A stretch of 64,000 bases of DNA from Streptomyces sp. Mut1 (GCF_030719295.1 NZ_CP120997.1:7078001-7142000); one strand, 5' to 3'. Positions 42,180 through 51,498 are shown, counted from the first letter of the stretch. Notes: generated by a model not told the origin, from the sequence alone. Program-made: numbers and translations.

Positions 42180-44003
42180 GTGCACACCCCCTCCGTCCCC
42201 CGTCCGGAGTACCCGCGGCCGCAGTTCGTGCGCCGCGACTGGCTCAACCTCAACGGGACCTGGCAGTTCGAGACCGACCAGGGGGACAGCGGCCTCGAAC
42301 GGGGTCTGCTCGGCCGCGACCTGACCGGCGAGATCCTCGTACCCTTCGCCCCGGAGTCCGAACTGTCCGGCGTCGGCGACACCGACTTCCTGGAAGCCGT
42401 CTGGTACCGGCGCCGGTTCACCCCGCCCGCCGAGTGGGCCGGCCGCCGGGTGCTGCTGCACTTCGGCGCCGTCGACCACGACACCACCGTCTGGGTGGAC
42501 GGCACCGAAGTCGTACGCCACCGGGGCGGCTTCACCCCCTTCACCGCCGACCTCGGCGACCTCGCCCCGGCCGGCCGCGAGGTGGAGATCACCGTACGGG
42601 CCCGTGACCCGAAGTCCGGACCGCAGGCCCGCGGCAAACAGGCCGTCCAGTACGCCAACCACGACTGCAACTACACCCGTACGACCGGCATCTGGCAGAC
42701 CGTCTGGGCCGAGCCGGTCCCCGAGACCCATCTGCGCCGCCCCCGCGTCACCCCGGATCTGGCCGGCGGCGCCTTCTCCCTCGAACTGCCCCTGTCCGCC
42801 GGCCGGGCGGGCCAGCGCGTGCGCGCCGTCCTCAGCGACGAGGCGGGCGAGGTCTGCCGCGCCGTGGGCCGCGCCGACCTCGACCTCGCGCCCCGCCTGC
42901 ACCTGTCCCTCCCGCAGGACCGGCGCCGCGAGTGGAGCCCCGAGGACCCGTTCCTGTACGGGCTGCGGCTCGAACTCCTCGACGCGGACGGCCAGGTGGC
43001 CGACACCGTCGAGAGCTACGCGGGCCTGCGCGCCGTCGCCATCCGGGGCAGGGCGGTGCTCCTCAACGGCCGCCCCCGCTTCCAGCGCCTCGTCCTCGAC
43101 CAGGGCTGGTACCGGGACGGCCTGATGACCGCCCCCACCGACGAGGCCCTGGTCCGTGACATCGAACTGGCCATGGAGGCCGGCTTCAACGGGGCCCGGC
43201 TGCACCAGAAGGTGTTCGAGGAGCGCTTCCTCTACCACGCCGACCGCCTCGGCTACCTGGTCTGGGGCGAGTTCGGCGACTGGGGCTGCGAGGTCGGGGG
43301 GTCCTCCGGCGACAACCAGCGGCCCGACGCCTCCTTCGTCGCCCAGTGGCTCGAAGCCGTGGAACGCGACTACTCCCACCCCTCGGTCATCGGCTGGTGC
43401 CCGCTGAACGAGACGTACCAGAAGCTCCACGACCGGATCACCCGGCTCGACGACGTGACCCGGGCGATGTTCCTCGCCACCAAGGCCATGGACACCTCCC
43501 GGCCGGTGATCGACGCCTCCGGCTACTCCCACCGGGTCCTGGAGACCGACATCTACGACTCCCACTCCTACGAGCAGGACCCGGCGGCCTTCCGGCAGCT
43601 GGTCTCCGGCCTCGCCGGCGGGGAGCCCTTCGTCAACGCCCACGAGAGCGGCGCCGCCTACTCCCAGCCGTACCGGGGACAGCCCTACTTCGTCAGCGAG
43701 TTCGGCGGGATCTGGTGGAACCCGGAGGCCGCCGCCGAGCAGTCCGGCAGCGACCGTACGGTCTCCTGGGGGTACGGCGACCGGGTGCGCACCGAGGACG
43801 AGTTCCATGAGCGCTTCGCCGGTCTGACCGGTGCGCTGCTCCAGGACCCGGACATGTTCGGCTACTGCTACACCCAGCTCACCGACGTCTTCCAGGAGCA
43901 GAACGGCGTCTACCGCTTCGACCGGGGCACCAAGCTGGACATCGCCCGTATCCGGGAGGCTCAGCTGCGGCCCGCCGCGATCGAGGAACCGGACGCCGGC
44001 TGA
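42180..44003 (+). CDS. Glycoside hydrolase family 2 (beta-galactosidase/glucuronidase-like)
   Basis: 607 residues from a GTG at 42180 with GGAG upstream. The GH2 plan is complete: sugar-binding jelly roll (WLNLNGTWQFETDQ, WYRRRFTPPAEWAGRRVLLHFGAVDHDTTVWVDG), immunoglobulin-like domain, and TIM barrel with the acid/base Glu411 (PLNET) and nucleophile Glu507 (VSEFGGI). No signal peptide, so it hydrolyses imported oligosaccharides. Short GH2 proteins of this shape often act on beta-galactosides, beta-glucuronides or arabinopyranosides; the sequence does not decide. It is the last gene of the importer operon and ends at a hairpin. Confidence 0.87.
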   Translation: MHTPSVPRPEYPRPQFVRRDWLNLNGTWQFETDQGDSGLERGLLGRDLTGEILVPFAPESELSGVGDTDFLEAVWYRRRFTPPAEWAGRRVLLHFGAVDHDTTVWVDGTEVVRHRGGFTPFTADLGDLAPAGREVEITVRARDPKSGPQARGKQAVQYANHDCNYTRTTGIWQTVWAEPVPETHLRRPRVTPDLAGGAFSLELPLSAGRAGQRVRAVLSDEAGEVCRAVGRADLDLAPRLHLSLPQDRRREWSPEDPFLYGLRLELLDADGQVADTVESYAGLRAVAIRGRAVLLNGRPRFQRLVLDQGWYRDGLMTAPTDEALVRDIELAMEAGFNGARLHQKVFEERFLYHADRLGYLVWGEFGDWGCEVGGSSGDNQRPDASFVAQWLEAVERDYSHPSVIGWCPLNETYQKLHDRITRLDDVTRAMFLATKAMDTSRPVIDASGYSHRVLETDIYDSHSYEQDPAAFRQLVSGLAGGEPFVNAHESGAAYSQPYRGQPYFVSEFGGIWWNPEAAAEQSGSDRTVSWGYGDRVRTEDEFHERFAGLTGALLQDPDMFGYCYTQLTDVFQEQNGVYRFDRGTKLDIARIREAQLRPAAIEEPDAG

Positions 44004-44016
44004 GGGGGAGGGCCGC

Positions 44017-44048
44017 CGGGTGCCCGTCCCTGCCGGGGCGGGCACCCG
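44017..44048. terminator. Bidirectional terminator between GH2 and propeller genes
   Basis: CGGGTGCCCGTCCC (44017-44030) pairs with 44035-44048 over 14 positions including one G-U pair, loop TGCC. It lies between two convergent stops (44003 and 44058). Confidence 0.85.
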
Positions 44049-44057
44049 TGTGGTGCG

Positions 44058-45773
44058 TCAGACCCGTTCGAGCTGCCAGAGCTGCGGCTGTTGGCCGTTG
44101 CAGGTCCACTGCTGGACGTTGGCGCCCGCGGTACGGGAGCCCTCGGAGACGTCCAGGCACTGCCCCGAGGACTCCACCACCACGCGGTAGTAGCCCCGCC
44201 CCGCGTTCTCCAGCCGCCAGTCCTGGGCCGGCTGGGCGTTGCAGTACCACTGCCGGACGTTGGCGCCGGGGGCGGCGGAGCCGTTCTCCACATCCACGCA
44301 GTAGCCGCTGTTGACTCCGGTGAGCGTGAAGTCCCCGCCGCCGCGCGCCCGCAGTGTCCACTCCTGCGGACCGAGGCCGTTGCAGGTCCACTGCTGTACG
44401 TTGCCGCCCGCGTCCCGCGAGTCGGCCGCCACGTCCAGGCAGTGGCCGCTGTTGGCGTTCACCAGCCGGTAGCGCGCCGCGTCCACGACACCGGCCGCGT
44501 CACCGCTGCCGGTGACCGGTCCCGTGGCCACGTACGGGCGGCACACATCGCCGTCCCAGTCCGTCGCGATCTCCAGGACGGTCCGGCCGTCCGCAGACGG
44601 CAGGAGCGGGGAGCTGTAGTTCGGGCAGTAGGTCGCGGTCGGGGCCCCGACCCGCACCGGGGCCTCGATCTCGTACCAGGGCCCGGTGCCGTTCTCGGTG
44701 TTGGCCAGGATCGTGCGCCCGCTGTCGGCGGCGGGCGTGCCGTCGCGGTTGAGGAGCTGCTGGCCGGTCAACAGGAGCCGGCCGTTCGGTCCGCCGGCCG
44801 GTGCGGGGGCCCAGGCGAGGGTGGGCGCGGCGCGGAAGTACTTGCCGTCCACGGTCTCCGGACGGAACCCGAGGGAGGCGGGATCGCCCCAGTCCCAGCC
44901 GTCCGGGGAGGTCCGGTAGTGCACGACGCACTGGTACTGGCCGCCCGGATTGCAGATCTCGTAGCTCATGACGTACGTGCCGTTCGGCAGCCGGCGCACC
45001 ATGGGCATGCCCGGCCGGTCCGGCTCCCAGCCACTGGCGACCGTGTCGCGCCGGTCCTGCCAGGTGACTCCGTCGTAGCTGCGGGCGGCGGCCAGCTTCT
45101 GGTTGTGCGCCGGGTCGGTCTCGTCGGCGTAGTGGCAGACGAGCGCCCCGTCGGCGGCCACCGAGAACTCCGGCTCCCACAGCCCGCCCGTTCCGTTCGC
45201 CGTGGCGCAGGTGGAGAGGTAGGACCAGGTGCGGCCCACGTCGTCGCTGCGCCAGACGCGCAGGGCCATCCGCCGGTCCGGCTCGTCCTGCCCGGAGGAG
45301 GCCGCCCACAGAAGCGTGCCGGGCGGCAGGGCGCCCACCTGCCGGGGCAGTTCGAACAGGGTGGAGCAGCACAGGCCCTGCCCGCCGGCCGACTCCGGGT
45401 CGGTGACGCTGCCCACCCGCTGGAAGGTGGCTCCGGCGTCGGTGCTCTCGTGGACGGCGCCGACGCCGTTGCCGCCGTCGAAGGTCACGACGCTCGCGAG
45501 TACCCGGCCGTTGGCGGCGCCGCTGTGTTCGAGCCGGATGGCCCGGGGGTAGAGGCCGGTCCCGCTGCCCAGGGGAGTGCCGTTGGCCTGGACGAGGGCG
45601 GCGGTCGTGGCGGGGGACGCGGGCACGGGCGCGGCGGAGGCCGGTGTGAGCGACAGGCCCAGCAGCGCGGCCAGGACGGGCGCCACGGCACGTGCCGTCC
45701 AGCGGGTGAGCCGGCCCGTCGTCGTGGGGGAGAGGTGGGGTGCGGGGCGGGGTGGTCGGCGCAAGGAGAGCAC
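44058..45773 (-). CDS. Secreted sialidase-fold glycosidase (GH93 or GH33-like) with ricin-type lectin domain
   Basis: 571 residues from a GTG at 45773 with GAGGAAGGAAG before it; longer in-frame starts lie upstream of the promoter. A Sec signal (VAPVLAALLGLSLTPASAAP) precedes a beta-propeller with two Asp-box repeats (STDAGATF, SDDVGRTW). The blocks YPRAIRLEHSG, GLWEPEFSVAADGALVCHYADE and RPGMPMVRRLPNGTYVMSYE look to me closer to GH93 exo-arabinanases than to true sialidases. The last ~130 residues hold three QxW repeats (NVQQWTCNG, NVRQWYCNA, NVQQWTCNG) of a CBM13 ricin-B trefoil, which binds galactose- or xylose-type sugars. It is expressed from a promoter with the LacI operator of island 2. 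Confidence 0.8.
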   Translation of the reverse strand: MLSLRRPPRPAPHLSPTTTGRLTRWTARAVAPVLAALLGLSLTPASAAPVPASPATTAALVQANGTPLGSGTGLYPRAIRLEHSGAANGRVLASVVTFDGGNGVGAVHESTDAGATFQRVGSVTDPESAGGQGLCCSTLFELPRQVGALPPGTLLWAASSGQDEPDRRMALRVWRSDDVGRTWSYLSTCATANGTGGLWEPEFSVAADGALVCHYADETDPAHNQKLAAARSYDGVTWQDRRDTVASGWEPDRPGMPMVRRLPNGTYVMSYEICNPGGQYQCVVHYRTSPDGWDWGDPASLGFRPETVDGKYFRAAPTLAWAPAPAGGPNGRLLLTGQQLLNRDGTPAADSGRTILANTENGTGPWYEIEAPVRVGAPTATYCPNYSSPLLPSADGRTVLEIATDWDGDVCRPYVATGPVTGSGDAAGVVDAARYRLVNANSGHCLDVAADSRDAGGNVQQWTCNGLGPQEWTLRARGGGDFTLTGVNSGYCVDVENGSAAPGANVRQWYCNAQPAQDWRLENAGRGYYRVVVESSGQCLDVSEGSRTAGANVQQWTCNGQQPQLWQLERV

Positions 45774-45827
45774 AGGCTTCCTTCCTCGGGGCACGGAGGC
45801 GTGGGGGTTGCCGCTGCTGACGGCGAA

Positions 45828-45857
45828 ACAGTAGAGCCGCATGTACATCGATGTAAA
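45828..45857 (-). promoter_or_regulatory. Promoter with LacI operator, propeller glycosidase
   Basis: On the minus strand, TTTACA (45857-45852), an 18-base spacer and TACTGT (45833-45828). ATGTACATCGATGTAAA (plus strand, 45841-45857) overlaps the -35 and is identical to the operator at 38732-38748. This places the gene in the LacI regulon of island 2. Confidence 0.75.
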
Positions 45858-45907
45858 CAGGCGTGCGGGCTCCACTGTCCCGCGCGGGTCCGGTGCCCGA
45901 GCCCCGC

Positions 45908-46651
45908 TCAGGAAGCGGTCAGCGTCATCTCGAAGGAGTACCGGGACGCCCGGTAGAGGTGGGAGCCGAATTCCACCGGCCGGCCCCTGTCGTCCAGGGC
46001 CGTGCGCTCCATGGTGAGCAGAGTGCCGCCGCGCGACTCCGTCAGCAGACGGGACTCCGCCGCCGTGGCCCTGCGCGCCCCGATGGTCTGCTCGGCGGAG
46101 CGCAGCGCGATGCCGGCCTGCCGGAACAGGGCGTAGAGCCCGTGCTCGGCCAGGTCCTCCTCGGTGAGGTCCAGCAGATTCGCCGGCAGGTGGTTCTCCA
46201 TGAGCGCGATCGGCTCGTCGTCCGCGTACCGCAGCCTGCGCAGCGCCACGGTGTCCGTCCCGGGTTCGACCCGGAGGGCCGCGGCCACCCGGCCGGCGGC
46301 GGGGGCGGTCCGCAGGGAGAGGACCTCGCTGCGCGGCCGGCGGTTCTCGCGCCGCAGGTCCTCGAAGAGGCTGGTCAGCTCGACCGGCCGGCGCACCCGG
46401 CTGTTGACGACCTGGGTGCCCACGCCGCGCTTGCGGGCCAGCAGCCCCTTGTCCACGAGGTGCTGCATGGCCTGACGCATCGTCGGGCGGGAGAGGCCGA
46501 ACCGGTCCGCGAGGGAGATCTCGTTCTCCAGGCGGGCGCCCGGCGCCAGCGTGCCGTCCTCGATGAGGCGTTGGAGCTGCTGCGCGAACTGGAAGTACAG
46601 CGGCACCGGGCTGCTTCGGTCGATGCTGATCAGCCTGGTGATCGGCTCCAT
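45908..46651 (-). CDS. GntR-family regulator, HutC/UTRA type
   Basis: 247 residues from the ATG at 46651 (GAGGAG 8 bases upstream); an upstream in-frame start would add 15 residues. The winged helix is PLYFQFAQQLQRLIEDGTLAPGARLENEISLADRFGLSRPTMRQAMQHLVDKGLLARKRGVGTQV, followed by a UTRA ligand domain (FEDLRREN...VLSLRTAPA...YADDEPIALMENHLP). It is divergent from a Gfo/Idh/MocA dehydrogenase gene, and a near-palindrome lies between them, so it likely represses both. The ligand is probably a sugar or sugar acid/polyol, in line with the dehydrogenase. Confidence 0.88.
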   Translation of the reverse strand: MEPITRLISIDRSSPVPLYFQFAQQLQRLIEDGTLAPGARLENEISLADRFGLSRPTMRQAMQHLVDKGLLARKRGVGTQVVNSRVRRPVELTSLFEDLRRENRRPRSEVLSLRTAPAAGRVAAALRVEPGTDTVALRRLRYADDEPIALMENHLPANLLDLTEEDLAEHGLYALFRQAGIALRSAEQTIGARRATAAESRLLTESRGGTLLTMERTALDDRGRPVEFGSHLYRASRYSFEMTLTAS

Positions 46652-46711
46652 GCCGGACTCCTCGGAAGGTTGTGCCACCCGCTCAGTATGCCGCATGTTC
46701 GACTCAAGCTC

Positions 46712-46733
46712 TGTACGTATATATGTCAGTACA
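46712..46733. promoter_or_regulatory. Probable GntR operator
   Basis: A 22-base near-palindrome with outer arms TGTAC and GTACA and an AT-rich centre (CGTATATATGTC). It lies between the GntR and dehydrogenase genes, 6 bases before the -35 of the latter. Binding by the adjacent GntR protein is inferred. Confidence 0.55.
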
Positions 46734-46738
46734 AAATC

Positions 46739-46768
46739 TTGACTCTACGTGTGCGGCGAGGATACAAA
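46739..46768 (+). promoter_or_regulatory. Promoter of the Gfo/Idh/MocA dehydrogenase
   Basis: TTGACT (46739-46744), an 18-base spacer and TACAAA (46763-46768), a good vegetative-type promoter directly after the palindrome. Transcription would start about 55 bases before the ATG. Confidence 0.6.
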
Positions 46769-46830
46769 GACGATGCACGTCAGGGGCGGCAGCCCACCCG
46801 GCCCCTTCCCCGAACCGGAGGCACTCACGC

Positions 46831-47838
46831 ATGCGCATCGGACTCATCGGAACCGGCCGCATCGGCGCGTTCCATGCCGAGGCCCTGACCGCGCTGCCGG
46901 CCGTCGACCGCCTCGTCCTCCATGACGCCGTCGAGCAGCAGGCCCGCGAACTGGCCGGAAAACTCGGCGCCGAGCATGCCGGGGACCTCGACGCGATGCT
47001 CGCCTCGGGCCTCGACGGTGTCGTGATCGCCGCCCCCACCGCCGCCCACGCCGACCTCGTGCGCGCCGCCGCTGCCGCCGGGGTGCCCGTCTTCTGCGAG
47101 AAGCCGATCGCCGCCACCCTCGCCGGGACCCGCGTCCTGCTGACGGACCTCGCCGCCTGCGGCGTACCGCTCCAGGTCGGATTCCAGCGCCGCTTCGATG
47201 CCGGATACGCCGCCCTGCGGGACGCCGTCGCCGCCGGGGAACTGGGCCGGCTGCACATCGTGCGGGCCTGTACCGCCGACCCCGCCCCGCCGTCCGCCGG
47301 CTACCTGCGGCTGTCCGGCGGGATCTTCCGGGACTGCGCCGTGCACGACTTCGACATCGTGCGCTGGGTGACCGGCCGGGAGGTCGTCGAGGTCAGTGCC
47401 ACCGGTGCCAACCGGGGCGACGCCTCCTTCGCCGCGGCGGACGACGTGGACACCGCCGTCGCCGTCCTCACCCTGGACGACGGGACCCTGGTCAGCTGCA
47501 CCGCCACCCGCTACAACGGCGCCGGCTACGACGTGCGCATGGAGGTCGCCGGCTCCCTGGGCACCCTGGCCACCGGCTTCGACGCCCGCACCCCGCTGCG
47601 GACCACGGCGGGCGGACCCCCGCCGGGCCCCGCCCGGCACGACGGTTTCCTCAGCCGCTTCCGTGCCGCGTACGTCGCCGAACTGACCGCGTTCACCGAG
47701 GTGGCCGCCGGTCTGCGGCCCAGCCCGTGCACCGGGGCCGACGCCCTGGCCGCGCTGCTGGTCGCCGAGGCCGCCGACCGCTCCCGGCGTACCGGACGGC
47801 CGGTGCGGGTCGAGGAGGCGGGGCCCGAAGCGGGGTGA
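46831..47838 (+). CDS. Gfo/Idh/MocA-family sugar/polyol dehydrogenase
   Basis: 335 residues from the ATG at 46831. The NAD(P)-binding motif is RIGLIGTGRIGAFHAEAL, the family motif CEKPIA (lysine of EKP) follows, and RDCAVHDFDIVRWVTG carries the active-site Asp/His. The sequence resembles inositol 2-dehydrogenases, which oxidise myo- or scyllo-inositol with NAD+, but other sugars are possible. Control by the divergent GntR regulator is suggested by the palindrome and promoter between them. It stands at the edge of glycan island 2 and may oxidise a sugar or inositol from that pathway. Confidence 0.86.
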   Translation: MRIGLIGTGRIGAFHAEALTALPAVDRLVLHDAVEQQARELAGKLGAEHAGDLDAMLASGLDGVVIAAPTAAHADLVRAAAAAGVPVFCEKPIAATLAGTRVLLTDLAACGVPLQVGFQRRFDAGYAALRDAVAAGELGRLHIVRACTADPAPPSAGYLRLSGGIFRDCAVHDFDIVRWVTGREVVEVSATGANRGDASFAAADDVDTAVAVLTLDDGTLVSCTATRYNGAGYDVRMEVAGSLGTLATGFDARTPLRTTAGGPPPGPARHDGFLSRFRAAYVAELTAFTEVAAGLRPSPCTGADALAALLVAEAADRSRRTGRPVRVEEAGPEAG

Positions 47839-47919
47839 GGGCGGGAGGCGAGGCCGGTTCGATGATCAAAACAAGGTCTGGTTACCATATGAGCGCCCCC
47901 TAGCTCGAAAGATAAACCT

Positions 47920-49365
47920 GTGACTGTCAATGACGACGCGTTCACCAACTGGAAGAACCGCGAGGAAATCGCGGAGTCGATGATCCCGATCATCGGGAAG
48001 CTGCACCGGGAGCGGGACGTCACCGTCCTCCTGCACAGCCGCTCCCTGGTGAACAAGTCGGTGGTGAGCATCCTCAAGACCCACCGATTCGCCCGGCAGA
48101 TCGACGGCGCCGAGCTCTCGGTCACCGAGACTCTGCCCTTCCTGCGGGCCCTGACCACGCTGGACCTCGGCCCCTCCCAGATCGACATCGGCATGCTCGC
48201 CGCGACGTACAAGGCGGACGACCGCGGCCTCAGCGCAGCGGAGTTCACCGCCGAGGCCGTCGCCGGCGCCACCGGAGCCGACAGGGTCGAGCGCCGCGAG
48301 CCGCGCGATGTCGTCCTCTACGGATTCGGCCGCATCGGCCGCCTCCTCGCCCGGCTGCTCATCGAGAAGGCCGGGTCCGGCAACGGCCTGCGGCTGCGCG
48401 CCATCGTCGTCCGCAAGGGTGCGGGCCAGGACATCGTCAAGCGCGCCTCGCTGCTGCGCCGCGACTCCATCCACGGCCAGTTCCAGGGCACGATCACCGT
48501 GGACGAGGCCAACAGCCGGATCATCGCCAACGGCAACGAGATCCAGGTCATCTACTCCGACGACCCGACGTCGGTGGACTACACGGCCTACGGCGTCAAC
48601 GACGCGATCCTCATCGACAACACCGGCAAGTGGCGTGACCGCGAGGGGCTTTCGAACCACCTGCGGCCGGGCATCGCCAAGGTCGTCCTGACCGCGCCGG
48701 GCAAGGGCGACGTCCTCAACGTCGTCCACGGCGTCAACCACGAGACGATCAAGCCGGACGAGCAGATCATCTCCTGCGCCTCCTGCACGACCAACGCGAT
48801 CGTGCCGCCGCTGAAGGCGATGGCGGACGAGTACGGCGTGCTGCGCGGCCACGTGGAGACCATCCACTCGTTCACCAACGACCAGAACCTGCTGGACAAT
48901 TACCACGGCTCCGACCGCCGGGGCCGCTCCGCGCCGCTCAACATGGTCATCACCGAGACGGGCGCCGCCTCCGCCGTCGCCAAGGCGCTGCCCGACCTGG
49001 AAGCGACGATCACGGGCAGCTCGATCCGGGTCCCCGTACCGGACGTCTCCATCGCGATCCTCAGCCTGAAGCTCGGCCGCGAGACCAACCGCGCCGAGGT
49101 GCTCGACTACCTCCGCGACGTGTCGCTGACCTCCCCGCTCAAGCGGCAGATCGACTTCACCACCGCTCCCGACGCGGTGTCGAGCGACTTCATCGGCTCA
49201 CGCCACGCCTCCATCGTCGACGCGGGCCCCACCCAGGTCGACGGCGACAACGCGATCCTCTACCTCTGGTACGACAACGAGTTCGGCTACTCCTGCCAGG
49301 TCATCCGGGTCGTGCAGTACGTCTCCGGGGTCGAGTACCCGACCTACCCGGTGCCCGTCGCCTGA
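47920..49365 (+). CDS. Glyceraldehyde-3-phosphate dehydrogenase, long form
   Basis: 481 residues from a GTG at 47920, about 140 longer than usual GAPDH. The extra N-terminal ~125 residues (MTVNDDAFTNWKNREEIAES, IIGKLHRERDVTVLLHSRSLVNKS) have no motif I recognise. The normal enzyme follows: GFGRIGR (135-141), catalytic Cys289 in ASCTTNAIVPP, HSFTNDQNLLDN and WYDNEFGYSCQV. It converts glyceraldehyde 3-phosphate and NAD(P)+ to 1,3-bisphosphoglycerate or the reverse. Long GAPDHs of this length are known as a second gap gene in Streptomyces and some proteobacteria, and may act in gluconeogenesis. A 16-base-pair terminator follows. Confidence 0.93.
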   Translation: MTVNDDAFTNWKNREEIAESMIPIIGKLHRERDVTVLLHSRSLVNKSVVSILKTHRFARQIDGAELSVTETLPFLRALTTLDLGPSQIDIGMLAATYKADDRGLSAAEFTAEAVAGATGADRVERREPRDVVLYGFGRIGRLLARLLIEKAGSGNGLRLRAIVVRKGAGQDIVKRASLLRRDSIHGQFQGTITVDEANSRIIANGNEIQVIYSDDPTSVDYTAYGVNDAILIDNTGKWRDREGLSNHLRPGIAKVVLTAPGKGDVLNVVHGVNHETIKPDEQIISCASCTTNAIVPPLKAMADEYGVLRGHVETIHSFTNDQNLLDNYHGSDRRGRSAPLNMVITETGAASAVAKALPDLEATITGSSIRVPVPDVSIAILSLKLGRETNRAEVLDYLRDVSLTSPLKRQIDFTTAPDAVSSDFIGSRHASIVDAGPTQVDGDNAILYLWYDNEFGYSCQVIRVVQYVSGVEYPTYPVPVA

Positions 49366-49370
49366 CGGAC

Positions 49371-49406
49371 GGCAGGTCCCGCCCGCTCCCGCGGGCGGGA
49401 CCTGCC
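49371..49406. terminator. Strong bidirectional terminator after GAPDH
   Basis: GGCAGGTCCCGCCCGC (49371-49386) pairs perfectly over 16 bases with 49391-49406, loop TCCC. It ends one base before the stop of the convergent EF-G-like gene. Confidence 0.9.
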
Positions 49407-49407
49407 T

Positions 49408-51498
49408 CTAGGCGGTGCCGGAGACCGCCGCGGGCACGGGGGCGTACCCCGTCGCCCGGGTGGTGAACGTCCCCCGGCCCCGCGTCCGGCCGCGCAGCCG
49501 GGTCGCGTAACCGAACAGCTCGGCCAGCGGCACGGTCGCGGTGATCACCGCGGCGCCGGCCCGCGCGGTGGACCCGGACACCCGGCCGCGCCGGGCGGCC
49601 AGGTCACCGAGCACCCCGCCGACGGCGTCGTCGGGCACGGTGACCGTGACCTCGGCCACCGGTTCGAGCAGCACCATCGCACTGGCGCGCAGCGCCTCCC
49701 GGAGCGCGAACCTCCCTGCCGTACGGAACGCCATCTCCGAGGAGTCCTTGGAGTGGGTGGCGCCATCGGTCAGCGTCACCCGCACCCCGGTCACCGGATG
49801 CCCGCCGAGCGGACCCTCCACCAGGGCGTCCCGGCAGCCTGCCTCGACCGCCCGCACGTACTCCTGCGGCACCCGGCCGCCGACGACCACCGAACGGAAC
49901 GCGAACTCCGCCTCACCCTCGCCGCCCTCCCCGCCGGTCGGCTCCAGCGGTTCGACGTCGATGACGATGTGCGCGAACTGCCCGGCCCCGCCGTCCTGTT
50001 TGACATGCCGGTAGACCAGCCCGGTGACCCCGCGCACGAGCGTCTCGCGGTGGGCGACCCGCGGCCGGCCGACCCGCACATCGAGGCCGTGGTCGCGGCG
50101 GACCTTCTCCGTGGCCACCTCCAGATGCAGCTCGCCCATGCCGGAAAGAAGGGTCTGGCCGGTCTCCGGGTCCGTCCGCACGGCGAGCGACGGGTCCTCG
50201 TCGGCCAGCCGCACCAGGGCCGCCATCAGCCGCTGCGTGTCCGTGCTCCGCCGCGCCTCCACCGCCACGGACACGACCGGGTCGGCCACCGTGGGCGGTT
50301 CGAGGACCAGCGGGGCACCGGGCGCGCACAGGGTGGCACCCGGGCGGACGGTCCTTGGGCCGATGACCGCGACGATGTCCCCGGCCACCGCCGAGTCCAC
50401 ATCGACGTGCCGGTCCGCCTGGACCCGCAGGATGCGGCCGACGCGTTCGCCGCGCCCCGTGCCGGCGTCCAGCACCGTTTCCCCCTTCCCGACCGTCCCC
50501 GAGTACACGCGCAGATACGTCAGCCGGCCCGTCGCGGTCGCGTTCACCTTGAACGCCAGCGCGGCGAACGGCTCCGCCGGATCGGCGGCCCGCTCCTGCT
50601 CCGTCCCGCCCCACGTACCCCGTACCGGCGGCACGTCAGCGGGGGAGGGCAGATACGCCACGACCGCCTCCAGCAAAGGCTCCACGCCCCGGTTGCGGTA
50701 CGCCGAACCGCACAGCACCACGACCCCCTCACCGGTCCGCGTCAGATCCCGCAGCGCCCCGGCCAGCGTCCGCTCCGCAAGGCCGGACCCCGCGCAGAAC
50801 TCCTCCAGAGCGGCCGGGTGCAGCTCCGCCACCGCCTCCTCCAGCAGCCGCCGGCGCCGGCCGGCCTCCTCCCGCAGTTCGACGGGCACATCGGTCTCCT
50901 CGTACGTGTCACCGCCGTCGGCCCACACCAGGGCGCGCATGCGCAGCAGGTCCACGACTCCGCGGAAGCCGTCCTCCCGGCCGATGGGCAGCTGGACCAC
51001 GAGCGGGACCGTGTGCAGCCGCTCCCGGATCGAGGCGACCGCGGTGTCGAGGTCGGCGCCCGCCCGGTCGAGCTTGTTGACGAAGGCGATGCGCGGGACC
51101 GCGTGCCGGTCGGCCTGGCGCCACACCGACTCGCTCTGCGGCTCCACCCCGGCGACCGCGTCGAACACCGCGATCGCCCCGTCGAGCACCCTCAGCGCGC
51201 GTTCGACCTCGTCGGCGAAGTCGACGTGCCCCGGAGTGTCGATGAGGTTGACGCGGTGACCGGCCCAGGAGCAGCTGACGGCCGCGGCGAAGATGGTGAT
51301 GCCCCGGTCGCGTTCCTGCGAGTCGAAGTCCGTGATGGTCGTACCGTCGTGGACCTCGCCGCGCTTGTGGGTGGTGCCGGTGGTGTAGAGGATGCGCTCG
51401 GTGACGGTGGTCTTGCCCGCGTCGACGTGGGCGAGGATGCCCAGGTTGCGGACGGTGTCGAGCGCGGATTCGAGAGGACGGTGCTGTTCGGTACGCAC
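49408..51498 (-). CDS. Elongation factor G paralogue (EF-G2-like)
   Basis: 696 residues from a GTG at 51498 with AAAGG upstream. All translational GTPase motifs are present: AHVDAGKTT (24-32), [17 protein letters not shown] and GSAY; domain IV has [30 protein letters not shown]. The sequence is divergent from housekeeping EF-G, with several short Gly/Glu-rich insertions ([13 protein letters not shown]). Family knowledge: such actinobacterial paralogues include ribosome-protection-like proteins, so roles in translocation, recycling or antibiotic tolerance are all possible. A long leader with two short ORFs precedes it, suggesting translation-linked control. Confidence 0.85.
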   Translation of the reverse strand: MRTEQHRPLESALDTVRNLGILAHVDAGKTTVTERILYTTGTTHKRGEVHDGTTITDFDSQERDRGITIFAAAVSCSWAGHRVNLIDTPGHVDFADEVERALRVLDGAIAVFDAVAGVEPQSESVWRQADRHAVPRIAFVNKLDRAGADLDTAVASIRERLHTVPLVVQLPIGREDGFRGVVDLLRMRALVWADGGDTYEETDVPVELREEAGRRRRLLEEAVAELHPAALEEFCAGSGLAERTLAGALRDLTRTGEGVVVLCGSAYRNRGVEPLLEAVVAYLPSPADVPPVRGTWGGTEQERAADPAEPFAALAFKVNATATGRLTYLRVYSGTVGKGETVLDAGTGRGERVGRILRVQADRHVDVDSAVAGDIVAVIGPRTVRPGATLCAPGAPLVLEPPTVADPVVSVAVEARRSTDTQRLMAALVRLADEDPSLAVRTDPETGQTLLSGMGELHLEVATEKVRRDHGLDVRVGRPRVAHRETLVRGVTGLVYRHVKQDGGAGQFAHIVIDVEPLEPTGGEGGEGEAEFAFRSVVVGGRVPQEYVRAVEAGCRDALVEGPLGGHPVTGVRVTLTDGATHSKDSSEMAFRTAGRFALREALRASAMVLLEPVAEVTVTVPDDAVGGVLGDLAARRGRVSGSTARAGAAVITATVPLAELFGYATRLRGRTRGRGTFTTRATGYAPVPAAVSGTA

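Noticed and set aside
42072..44045. Long minus-strand frame opposite the GH2 gene
   Set aside because: The GH2 frame has both catalytic glutamates and full domain order; the antisense translation has no motif.
44058..45875. Longer start of the propeller enzyme at 45875
   Set aside because: It would lie upstream of the promoter; the GTG at 45773 has a strong ribosome site and a Sec signal.
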